From the NCBI GenBank assembly GCA_030849065.1, contig JASAON010001413.1, forward strand, positions 1-22,853: 22,853 nucleotides of DNA. The letters are read 5' to 3'. This DNA is from Jaenimonas drosophilae. Its lineage: Eukaryota > Euglenozoa > Kinetoplastea > Trypanosomatida > Trypanosomatidae. This document shows, in pieces, positions 1-12,400 of this stretch (position 1 is its first letter; every line of letters begins with the position of its first letter). Position numbers and translations under genes: made by a program. The notes under the pieces are model-generated. The model was not told where the DNA came from. It ran no database searches and worked only from the letters and a program-made list of their open reading frames with translations.

Positions 1-409
1 AGAAAAAAAAAGTCCTTCCTTGCTTCACGTTCTTGCGGCGGTGTGAGTGGTGGGGCGTGGGGGGGGTGCGGATTCTCGTTAGTTGCCGTTTGCCTGTGTC
101 TGCGTGGGGCGGGGGCGGGGGTTGCTCCAAATGTTGTGGCGAAGTTCTTCCGGTAGCTCCGTTACAGAGTAGATCTCATTACACAGGATTGACGCGTGAT
201 GCGATCAAGGTATCTTTTATGAAGCTGATTATATTATTTACAATACATGGGCCGTCAACATTGTCGTGGGTGTAATTGCCTTGATAACTATCTGTGGTTT
301 CACCTGTCATTTCCTAAGCTGTCCGTTCCTAAATTTTCCTCTTCTTTTCTCTCTCCTTGTTTTATCAATTAAGAATCCTTTTTGATTCTCAGATTCTGAA
401 GTTGGTACC
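1..409. other. Intergenic region upstream of the dynein gene
   Basis: No convincing gene is present. Positions 3-11 are a run of nine A. Positions 52-121 contain several G runs (52-55, 59-66, 106-109, 111-115, 117-121). An open frame from about 33 to 275 starts at TTG, has no family features and crosses the G runs, so I do not call it. The last 75 bases carry the pyrimidine tract listed separately. The stretch is probably the 3' flank of an upstream gene plus the processing signals for the dynein gene. Confidence 0.6.
334..373 (+). promoter_or_regulatory. Predicted trans-splice acceptor for the dynein gene
   Basis: A strongly pyrimidine-rich tract at about 334-365 is followed by the first AG at 372-373. 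A second candidate AG lies at 391-392. There is no ATG between either AG and the start codon at 410, so the 5' UTR would be about 17-36 bases. This is the standard kinetoplastid arrangement; the exact AG used is inferred. Confidence 0.55.
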
Positions 410-3400
410 ATGTCGCTGAAGGAGCGACTTGAGGAAAGCGCTCGCCCAAAAAGCATCCCCAAGAATCAGCTACAGGCTAATGTGAACAACTGCCTTGAAC
501 TGGCAACAAACCCTCAGCAGCTTTACAGGTTTCAAGCTCCAAAGAACTTTTCTTACAAAGGCAATGCCGTTGTTCCCGGTGCGGCATCTCAGAGTCTCCG
601 TTCGCACGGAGCACCACGACAGGTTCCACAAAAGAATGACTACCATTCTTACGACGAACGCGACATTGAGCTCATGAGATTGATTCAAAAAGCAAGCCGC
701 AAACCGAAGTTTAACACTGAAACTGGATCAGTGGCACCAAACGACGAGCCGTTACTGAGAGAGCTCAAGACAGCAGCGGATGTAATTGCGTTCTTTTCGG
801 CTAATGGAAGCAGCAGTCACGTGAAGTATGTTCTTCTGAACCGCGCCCCTAGAAAGCTTGAATTTCGACCGTATGATTTGCTTGTTGTCCCGCAAGGACT
901 CGAGGATCCCAACCACTACATCATGAGTGCCACTGGTGTTGTCCACGTTCGACCTGGCCTTCCCTCTGACGTAACGACGCTTGCGGACTGGATGAAAGAA
1001 GCCTCGCTGTTCAACGTTCTCAGGAAAATTCCGTTCTTCAAACACTACTTGCTTTACAAGGCGTTTTTTGGCTGGTACAAAAATTTGCGTGCCAAAAAAT
1101 TTGCTGCGACAAGGAAATTGCTGGCGAAAGACTTTTTGCTGTCGAAGGCAACTTTTGCAACTCCCGCTGTGGATTTGTTGAAGACGTCACACGATCTTTC
1201 AACAGCTTCTTTGGTTATGTACGAGCCCCAAGGCAAGCACGATTATTGTGTTGAAGATTTCCATGTCGTTCAACTGAAGCAGCGCCAGAAAGCAGCGAGC
1301 TCATTTCACACAAGTTGTGAGCGTATTGAAGGAAAACTTGCCAAGCTTATTGATCTTCTTCAGAGACGCGCTGATGTTCCAGATCTGAACACGCGCGAAG
1401 CACTAGAGCAGTATCTCCTCGCGAATGCTGGAGATGAGAAGGATACGCGCTCTCAACGAAAAATGAAATCGATGTTAGATGCCAAGGCTGAGCAGTTTCA
1501 ACGAATGCGCGAACTCAAGAGAAGCATTGTGGAATACTCCAAACTTGACGTTTTCATCAGACTGGTCGACTTTATGTCCTCGCAGAATGTTTACCGTAAT
1601 GTCTTGAAGACGTTACAAATTCTCATCAACACTATCCGCGACCAAGGAAAGGAGGAGATTCGAAAGCTGGGATTTCAGGTTCTCCTTCAGCCAACGGATG
1701 ATGATATGGTGTTCAACCCAACTGAAGACATTGTACAGAAGGTGTGCGGTGATATCTTTAGTGGATGCATCGAAGTGGCGGCAGCAACTGATCGGCTATG
1801 CGATCAAAAGTTCTTCAAGTCATACTTCACAAGGATGCCAAAAATCTGGAATATTGGGTCAGAGTTGCGTTCCGATGCTCGATTGTGCTATCTGCTCGAC
1901 AGCACCATGCAGCTGATTCATCGAGACTATGAGCACGCAAATGCTCGGATGGATACGTACGCTACAACACTGCCACATATCTACTTTCTTCAGAAAGAGT
2001 GGTCAGAAATTGAGGAAGAGAAGAAACAGGAAAGCAACGAGGAAGTTCTTTCCTGCATGAGCCTGGCGAAGCTTTATCGCCGTCTGCAAGAGGCGCATGA
2101 TGCACTTCGTGTGTTGATGACTTCTTTTGTTGGACACATGCTGTGGATCAATGCAGCGAAGCTCAAGACTGAGATTGAACCAAGGATGCATATTTTGCGC
2201 GAAGACATCGACTCGACTCTGAGGACTACTACCTGTAGCTTGGTTAAGGATCTGAATGCTTATTTCAAGCAGAAAACTCAGCAGCTGAACGAGCGCCCAC
2301 AAACCCTCTCTGAGTTTGCTGAATACATTGCTCATTACAAGGCTATTGTTGCTGCGTCGAATCAAACGGATGCAACTGTGTCACAGGCTGAATCACTTTG
2401 CGAGCTGATGGATCGTCAGCAGGTCGAGTTTCTCGAAGACGAAGACAAACAGCTGAAGGAGCGGACACTTGGAAACAACACAAATTCCTCCTTGTCCCTT
2501 CATGTTGTTTTTGATGAGGCGAGACTACATGCCGAGGAGTTCATCGAGGAGCATATTGCTGCTCACATTGAAACACTCCAGGGCGAGGTTGGAAATGTTG
2601 AGGATGAATGCGCCGGTCTCCAACAAATTCTCTCTGGAGAAGAGTTTGTTGTGCTTACCAATAACACTGAGCCTGTTCTTCAGTACTTGGAAGATATCAA
2701 CTCGAAACTTGAAGACATCAAGAACAGTGAAGTGCAGCTCACTCGATTTGGAAAGTTGTTTGATCAGCCTGCGTTCGATTGGTCTTTCGTTGCGCAGACA
2801 AATGCGGTGTATCAGGTTCGCAACGAGACATGGCACCTTTTGGATATGTTCAACAAGAAGATTGAATACTGGTTTGATTGCCCATTGAAGAGCCTCGATA
2901 CAGGTGAGATGGAGGAGCAGGTCAGCCATATGATCCGTAGAGCAGGAACAGTAAACCGTACTATCCAAGAAAAGGAGTATGAAGATGAGCTTGCTACTCA
3001 TCTTTTGGACGAGCTGCAGGCAATTCGTGTCAATATCCCTGTGATTCACGATTGCGGTAATAAGCATATGACAGCCGACCACTGGAATATTGTTCTGAAA
3101 CACATTACTGGCAATGCTCACAGCTACCACGATGGATTGAATCTGCGCTCGCTACAAGAGAGAGATATTTTCAGCTACAAGGAAGTTCTTTCTGAGCAAT
3201 CAGGGCTGGCAACAGGCGAGTGGAAGATCACCAATGATTTGGAGGTCATCAAGAACATTTGGGACAACGTTATGTTTTCCACGATCCCTTACAAAAACCG
3301 CGATGGTGTATTCATTCTTGATGCGCTTGAAGAGGTTATTCAGCAGCTTGATGATCATCAGATTGAGCTTCAAACGATCATGGCCTCCCGTTTTGTGGCG

Positions 3401-6400
3401 CCAGTGCGCGAGAAAGTAGAGAAGTGGATTTTTGATCTTCGGCTTGTTGGTGATGTGATCGAACAGTGGATTACCCTTCAAAAGAATTGGATGTATCTTG
3501 AGTTCATTTTTTCGTCGGATGATATCAAGGAGCAACTTCCCGAAGAAAGCGAGCAATTTGATGCCGTTGACCGCTTGTTCCGTTCTCTGACTTCGAAAGC
3601 TCACAGCGCGAAGAACGTCTACGCTATTTGCACCGAAGAAGGCCTCCTTGATGAGCTGAAGCATAGCAATGACAATATTGATCACATTCAGAAGCGGCTG
3701 GAGGACTACCTGGAGACGAAGCGCATTGCGTTTCCGCGTTTCTACTTCCTCTCCAACGACGAGCTTCTGTCCATTTTGTCCGATGTCCGAAATCCAAAAT
3801 CTGTTCAGCCCCACCTGTCCAAGTGCTTCGATTCCATTGCGTCCCTTATCTTTGCTGATAAGGAGTACACTGAAATTGTGGGAATGATGTCTGGAGAGGG
3901 TGAACGCGTCATGTTTGAAAGTACAGTGTACCCCGTAGGCAGTATTGAGCAATGGCTTAATGAAATCGAAATCATGATGAAGGCCAGTTTGCTGATGCAC
4001 ATGAGAAAGACAATGGAAATGTATCCGCAAAAGAAGCGAGAGGAGTGGTTTTTTGACCACCCTGCGCAGTGCATTCAGGCAGTTGATATGGTTGTTTGGA
4101 CTGGTGAAGTCGAAGATGCTATTCAAGGAAACAGTCTCATTCCATACTACGCTCAGTATCAACAGCAGATTCTTCGAATGGTGGACCTTGTGAAGCGTCC
4201 TCTTAGCAAATTGGAGCGAACACTAGTGTGTACCTTGATTGTTCTCAATGTTCACAGCAGAGATATTGTTCAATTGCTCGGCTCTGAGGAAGTAACGAAG
4301 TTGGGTGACTTCTGCTGGTCGCAACAGCTGCGGTACTACTGGGAGAAAGATGCAACAGTAAACGGTGGAATGAATGTTGGCATTCAGCATTGCAGCGCAC
4401 ATTTGTGGTACGGTTATGAGTACCTTGGAAACCAACCGCGCCTTGTGATCACACCTCTAACCGATCGTGCATTCTTAACATGCACGAGCGCCCTCGCAAT
4501 GAATTTGGGTGCTGCTCCCCAAGGACCTGCCGGTACTGGTAAGACTGAATCAGTGAAGGATCTTGGAAAGGCATTGGCTCGTCAAGTGGTTGTGTTCAAC
4601 TGTTCTGATGGTATCAACTACAAGACTATGTCTCGAATGTTCGCGGGTCTCGCCCAGGCCGGTGCTTGGGCTTGTTTCGATGAGTTCAATCGTATTGAGC
4701 TGGAAGTGCTCTCAGTTATTGCGCAGCAGATGCTAGAAATTACGACTGCACTAAGTCAGAACCTTGAGAGCATGAATTTTGATGGTCACCCAATTCGTCT
4801 GAGCAAGAACTTTGGTGTTTTCATTACGATGAATCCTGGCTATGCAGGCCGTACTGAGCTTCCCGACAACTTGAAAGCTCTGTTCCGCCCAATCTGCATG
4901 ATGATTCCTGATTATGCTCTCATTGCAGAGATCATGTTCTACTCTGAGGGATTTGCTGATGCTCGGACACTCGCTCAAAAGATGGTGCAATTGTACAAGT
5001 TGAGCTCTGAGCAGCTCTCAAAGCAAGATCACTACGATTTCGGTATGCGTGCAGTGAAGTCAATTTTGGTAATGGCAGGTGCGTTAAAGCGCCAGAATCC
5101 GAACGAGAATGAAGATATGCTCCTCATTCGTGCCATGCGTGACGCTAATGTACCCAAGTTCTTGCGTGAAGATACTATCTTGTTTATGGCCTTGGTCAAA
5201 GACTTGTTCCCCACTGTGGAGATTGAGGAAAATGAAAGTGAGCTTTTAACCAAGTACTTGAAGGCGCAGATGGAGAAGGACAAGCTGCAAATCGTCGACG
5301 GAATGATCACCAAGTCATTGCAGCTCTTCGATACTCTTGTGGTTCGTCACGGTGTGATGATGGTTGGCCAGACGTTCAGTGGCAAAACCACAGTCGTACG
5401 ATCGGTACAGAAATCCCTCACCACAATCAAAGCTGATGGCCATGATGAAGAAGGCAATGTTCCCCTCTTCAACTCTGTGCATATCCACCTCCTTAACCCA
5501 AAGTCCGTTACTATGGGTGAGCTGTACGGTCAGGTAAACGAGATCACTCGTGAATGGACGGACGGAATTCTGAGTGATATTGCGCGTAACATTACCCGTA
5601 TGGCGCAGACGAAGCCCGACCGTCAGTGGGTCGTTTTTGATGGGCCAGTGGATGCAGTATGGATTGAAAACATGAACACTGTTCTTGATGATAACAAGCT
5701 ACTTTGCTTGTTCAATGGCGAGCGTATTAAGCTCCCTCAAACTGCGACGTTCATGTTCGAGGTTCAAGATCTGCGCGTCGCGTCTCCGGCTACCGTCTCT
5801 CGTTGCGGTATGGTGTACATGGAGCCTTACTACCTCGATGGACATCGAGGCTGGATTCCGGTTGCCACAAGTCTTGTACAGAAGAAAGCCACAATGTACG
5901 AGAAGGTGAAGGCAGATAGACTGCTGGAACTTCTACACGCGCTCCTACCTGACACGTTGGACTTCATTCGCAAGAACTGCCGAGAGTGGATTCCGTCTGT
6001 GGATGCCCAACTGGCAGTGAACTGCATCGAGCTACTCTGTGGATTTATCCGAACGTACTCAGACGCTTCTCCCTGGCCCCGTGGCGCAGTGAAGCCAATT
6101 GAGGAGCCCGATGATTCGGCTAACAAGGTTGACGAATTCGGCATGAAGATTGACAATGATGACGCGGACAAGTATGACCCTCCGGAGCAGTTCCGTTGCC
6201 CACCGATTACGGAGCCTACCGTCCCCGAAGACGAGGGGCGTCTCTTTGATATGTACTTCGTCATGGCATTTGTGTGGTCCGTCGGTGGAAACATTCGCGA
6301 CGATTTTCGTGCGCCGTTTGACAAGTTTGTGAAGGAGAAGGTCAACCAGGTCCTTCCAGGCATGTTGGGCTTAGGTGAGGATATTCGTGCCTACGACTAT

Positions 6401-9400
6401 GTCGTGCACCGTCCGTCGCAAAAGTTCATTACTTGGAACCACCTTGTCAGCGACTTCTACTACAAAAAGAACACACCCTATTTCGACTTGGTGGTTCCCA
6501 CCGCAGAAACGGTTGCTCTCAAAACCCTCCTTAGTGTGCTCACATCCACTTCTCAGCACGTGCTAGTGAACGGCGTCACAGGTACAGGCAAGTCACTTGG
6601 GCTTGCGAGCTTCATTAGTGAGTGTCTGCGCGGCGACGATCCGTCCAGCTCGTGGGAGTACTTTGCTACTGTGCTTTCCGCTCAAACCCGAAGCAAGGAT
6701 ATTGAGGATCGCCTCGAAGCCAAGCTTTACAAGGTCCGCAGCAATGTCCTTGGGCCCGTCCCTGGCAAGCGTGCTGCCTTCTTCGTCGATGATTTGAACA
6801 TGCCTGCACTGGAGACCTACGGCGCGTCCCCACCGATTGAGCTCCTCCGACAGCTCATTACTCAGGGTGGGTTCTTTGACAAGCACAAAACGCCTGCTCT
6901 CTTCAAGGAGCTGCACGATGTTGTGTTCCTCTCTGCCTGTGGTGTCCCAGGAGGTGGCCGTAACGATTTGACAATGCGCCTAACCTCGCGATTCCACCTC
7001 ATTTGCCAGCCATCGGTGTCTGAGTTCTCCACGCGACGAATTTTTGGATCAATTCTCTACGGCTTCTTCCGCGAGTGGAACTCAGCGGAGATCACGGAGC
7101 TCGCCACGAAGTTAGTTCAGGCCACTAAGGACTGCTATGAACGCATTACTCTGGAGAAGCTCCCAACGCCTACGCGGTCTCACTACACCTTCAATTTGCG
7201 TGACTTCAGCAAGGTGATTCAGGGTATTATGCAGATCTCCGTCCGAACCAGCGAGTCGAAGGAGAAGATCTGCCGCGTCTTTCTTCACGAGGTGACTCGA
7301 GTCTTCCACGATCGTCTGGTGGATGCTGGTGATCGGCAGTGGTGGTGGAGTACCGTGGCACAGGTATGCAAGAACAATTTCGAAATGGAGTGGAGCGATG
7401 AGAACGAGAAGGTGCTCTTCGGTGACTACATGCGACGCGACCGCGCGCAGTACGAGGAGATTGCCGAGCTCCACAAGGTCCAGGAAGCGTTCACGGAGTA
7501 CCAAGGCGGCTTTAACCTCGAGTACAACAAGGAGGTTGAGCTAGTCTTCTTCGATGACGCCATCAGCCACGTCTCCCGTATTTGCCGTATTCTCCGTCAA
7601 CCTCGCGGTAATGCTCTGCTAGTTGGTATGGGAGGTACCGGCCGAAAGTCTCTGTGCAAGTTAGCTGCCTTCATGTGCAATCTTCCGATTCATGAGGTGT
7701 CAATCTCTCGTACGTTCTGTATGGCAGAGTTCCATGAAGCGGTCAAGGCAGTGCTGTTGGATAGCGGTTGCCATGACAAGCCCGTACTCTTTTTCTTGTC
7801 TGATGCTCAAATCGTGTATGAGGAGATGCTGGAAGATGTGAACAACCTCTTGAACACTGGCGAGGTCCCTAACTTGATGCAGCCTGAAGACGTCGACGCA
7901 ATTGTGGAGGCAGTGCGTCCATTTGCCAGTGCCGCTGGCAAGCAGGAGACACGAAATGTGATCTTCTCTCACTTCGTTTCGCTGTGCCGTGACCACGTTC
8001 ACGTTGTGCTTGCAATGTCTCCCATCGGAGATCAGTTCCGTCGTCGTCTGCGTATGTTTCCTTCACTGGTGAACTGCTGCACCATTGACTGGTTTGACCA
8101 GTGGCCTTCTGATGCCCTGGCTTCCGTGGCCTCCAAAGTCCTCTCCAACGTGCAGGTGGAGGATGACGTGAAAGAGCGTCTGATTCAGCTCTGTGTTTCT
8201 ATCCACTTAGATGTGCAGGAGCAATCAGAGCAGTTTTTTGAAGAGCTTCGTCGACGCAACTACACAACCCCGACTTCCTATCTGGAGCTTCTCACTTGCT
8301 ATCATAAGCTGCTTCAGGAGCAGGACAAGCTGGTGATGGATCAGATCAATCGCTACCAAGGTGGTCTCGACACCCTCCGCAACACCCAAAAGACCGTGGA
8401 TGAGATGAAGGAGAAGCTGATTGAAATGCAGCCAAAGCTTCTACAGGCCGCCAAGAATACGGAAGAGAGCATGGAGAAAGTGGAGAAGGAGCAGGAGCTG
8501 GCGGAGGTTGCGCGAACGCAATGTGCCTCGGAGGAGGAGGTAGCTAGTGCGATTCAGGCAGAGGCCGATAGCATCAAGGCAGATTGCCAGATTGATTTGG
8601 ATAAAGCTCTTCCTGTCCTTCAGAAGGCGTTGGAGTCCCTGGATGAACTCAGTCCAGATGACATTCGTGAAGTGCGCAGTTTCCAGAAGCCACGTCCGCG
8701 TGTTATTTTGGTGCTGCAGGCGGTACTCACGCTGCTTGGCGAGAAGGATCTCAGCTGGGATCGTGCGAAGCTGGTGATGGGAAGCATGACCTTTGTGAAG
8801 GACCTTAAGCAGTACAAGGCAGAGGATCTGACGGAACGAACCATCAAATCGATCCAGAAGTACATCAATGACCCAGAATTCCAGCCTGAACTCGTAGCCA
8901 AGACTTCCAAGGCTTGTAAGTCACTTGCGCAGTGGGTCATTGCCATCAACAACTACTACGATGTGACGAAGGTTGTTGCTCCGAAGCGACAGCGTTTGGG
9001 AGAGGCTGAGGCCAAGTTTGAGGTTGCCACGAAGACGCTCAATGAGGCTCGTGGACGCCTCCGTGAGATCGAGGAGAAGGTGGCAGAACTCCAGCGAGAA
9101 ATGCAGCAGAATATTCTTCTGCGCAAGAAGCTGGAGGATGACATCGACCTCACCACAGTGCGCAAGCGTCGTGCTGAGGAGCTCATGAATGGTCTGTCTT
9201 CGGAGCAGGAACGCTGGACCAACTCCATTGCCTCACTCAAGGTTGAGCTCGCAGGTCACACCGGTATGATTGCCCTCGCTGCCGGATTTATTGCCTACCT
9301 GGGACCCTTCACGTCGCAGTACCGTGATCGCATGATCGCCACCTGGGATAAGAAGTGCCGTCAGCTGCAGATTCCCATTGGAGAGAAGGGTTTCAGCCTC

Positions 9401-12400
9401 TCCAGCATCGTGGACCCAGTCGCGATCCGAAACTGGTCACAGAAGGGTCTCCCACCGGATCCCTTCAGTGTGGAGAACGGTGTGATCACCACCAAGTCCC
9501 AGCGCTGGTGTCTCTGCATTGATCCTCAAGGCCAAGCAGTGAACTGGATTCGATTGATGGAGCGTGAGAACAATCTTCGCGTGATCAAGCTGAGCGATCC
9601 CAACTACATGCGCACCTTGGAGAATGCTATCAGAGTTGGTCTTCCGGTGCTTCTGGAGAATGTGGAGGAGTCTCTGGATGCTGCATTGGACCCGGTGCTA
9701 CTCCGTCAGACCTACCGCTCACAGGGTCGTTTGCTGATTAAGGTCGGAGACAGTGAGGTTGACTACGACCCGAAGTTCCGCCTCTACATCACAACCAAGC
9801 TGGCCAACCCCTTCTATCTCCCCGAGCTGCAGATTAAGGTCACCATCATCAACTTCACCGTTACTCCTGCTGGCCTTGAGAATCAGCTGCTGGCAGATGT
9901 CGTGCGGTTTGAGTTTGCCGAACTCGAGCACCGAGCCAACAAAACGATCATGGATATCGCCAATGGCAAAAACCAGCTCAAGGGTCTTGAGGACAAGATT
10001 CTGCATCTCCTGGGTAGCTCCACTGGAAACATTCTGGACAATGAACAACTCGTGAACACTCTCAAGGATGCCAAGGTCACCAGTGAGTCTGTGACGGAGT
10101 CCCTGCGCGTGTCAGAGGAGACCCAAAAGGATATTGACGCTGCTCGTAACCGCTACCGCCCCGTCGCCACCCGCGGATCAACCATTTACTCCGTTGTTTC
10201 TCAGCTGGCTGGTTTGGATCACATGTATCAGAACTCTCTCGACTTTTTCAAGCAGCTGTTCACTCAGACACTGCAGCGAACAGAGAAGCGCGAGGATGTG
10301 GATGAACGTGTGGAGCTGCTTCTCCCCGCTGTGACTGTGAACTCGTACAACACGATTTGTCGCGGTCTCTTTGAGAAGGACAAGCTCATCTTCGCTTTCC
10401 TGCTTTTCGCCAGCATCTCGCGTCAACAGAACAGCATTCGTGATGATGAGTGGAACTTCCTTCTGAAGGGCAGCGAGGGCCGTCGCTACGCCGATGAAGA
10501 TACCGATCCTGCCCCATCGTGGCTCCCGTTGGGCCCGTGGAACGAGGCTGTTGCCTTGAGCTCCACTGTGAAGGAGTTTGCTGAGCTCAAAGACAACATC
10601 TACGACAACGAAGATGCCTGGGAGAAGTGGTACTCTAGCGAGAAGGCCTACGAGGGCTACCCACCTTGGCTCAATAACTTCTCACTGTGGCAGAAGCTGC
10701 TGGTTCTGAAGGCTCTCCGTGAGGATTTGCTGAATTATGGACTTTCCATTCTCATTGCGAATACCTTGGGCAAGGCCTTCACTGAAAGCCCAGCCTTTGA
10801 TCTTTCTGGTTGCTTCCTGGACAGTACTCCAACTGCCCCGATTATCTTTGTTCTGACTCCCGGTACCGACCCCACTCAACTCTTCACGGAGTTCGCCGAG
10901 CGACGCGGTTTTGGAACCCGCAAGCTCATGCTTTCCCTTGGACAAGATCAAGGCACCAAGGCAGAAGAGATGATCCGAACTGCCAGCAAGGATGGAATGT
11001 GGGTCTATCTCCAGAATTGTCACGTGTACACGTCCTGGATGCCCTCCCTGGAGCGCATCTTGGAAGACCTGTGTCACTCCGATGTTCACCGTGACTTCCG
11101 TCTGTGGCTCACGACGATGCCCATCAGTTCCTTCCCGGTACTGCTACTTCAGTCTGGTGTGAAGGTGGTCAAGGAGCCCCCGAAGGGTCTCAAGGCCAAC
11201 ATTCGTGATACCTTTGCCATGGAAGTGAGCGAGGATTTGTGGGACAGTTGCCCTGAAAACGCGACGCAGTGGCGCCGTCTGCTCTTCTCCATGACGTACT
11301 TCCATGCCGTCATTCAGGAGCGTCGCAAGTTCGGTCCCCTTGGCTGGAACATTCCATACGAGTGGAACCAGTCGGACTTTGCCGCTAGTCTTCAGTCTCT
11401 CTCCACGTACCTGCGCACCGACAGCGATGATGTGCCATGGAATGCCCTACGGTACATGATCGGAGTTATCAACTACGGTGGACGTGTGACAGACTTCCTC
11501 GACAGTCGCTGCATCAGCACCATTCTCAACGGCTTCTTTAACGACGAAGTGGTGAAGCCGGAGCAGTTCAACATCACCAACGACGGCATCTACTACATCC
11601 CTGAAGATGTAAGTTCCCTGGAGGCGATGAAGGACTACCTGACCAACTTGCCTTCCTTTGAGAGCCCGGAGCTCTTTGGCCTGCATAGCAATGCAGATAT
11701 CACATTCAACAAGACGACAGTACGAAGGCAGTTGGCGGCTATCCTTTCAGTCCAGCCGCGTTCAAAGGCTGCTGCTGGCACAAGCCCTGAGGATAAGGTC
11801 CTGCAGATTGTGGCTGAGTTCCAACGGCGGCTGCCACCCTTTATTGATAAGTCCAAGGGCCACCCTGAAACCTACCGCATCACGGACGATGGAACCATGA
11901 TTTCTCTCGGTACTGTCGCCAGTCAGGAAATCGACGTCTTCAATGCCATCGTGCTGAAGCTGGAGCGCTCATTGCGTATGCTGAAGCGCGGAATCAAGGG
12001 TGAGGTGGTGATGTCCGTTGAACTGGAGGCGATGTTTGATTCAATGCTCCTTGGACAGGTCCCGCAGACCTGGCATAACGGCGGCTATCTCTCGCGGAAG
12101 CCCCTCGCTTCCTGGTTTGAGGACACGCTACAGCGCGTTGAGTTTTTCCGTGACTGGAACGACCAGGGTATGCCAGTGAGCTACTGGATTTCTGGCTTCT
12201 TCTTCCCCCAGGGTTTCCTCACCGGTGTACTCCAGACATACAGTCGCAAACATCGCATTCCGATTGATGATGTCAAGTTCAAGACCAACGTGACTCGTTG
12301 CGAATTGATTGAGGATATCGAGGAGGAAGTGGAGTCTGGCGTCTACGTCCATGGCCTCTACATGGAAGGAGCACGCTACAACATGGACACTGAAATGCTG

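Noticed and set aside
33..275. 80-codon open frame at the left end
   Set aside because: It starts at TTG, crosses G runs and has no family features; its later ATG leaves under 20 codons.
3200..4162. 320-codon antisense open frame inside the dynein gene
   Set aside because: It is fully inside a certain coding region, shows no domain and is explained by low stop-codon frequency opposite the dynein codons.
5830..6363. 177-codon antisense open frame, Ser/Arg-rich, inside the dynein gene
   Set aside because: Ser/Arg richness is the shadow of Asp/Glu/Ala codons in the dynein; no other support.
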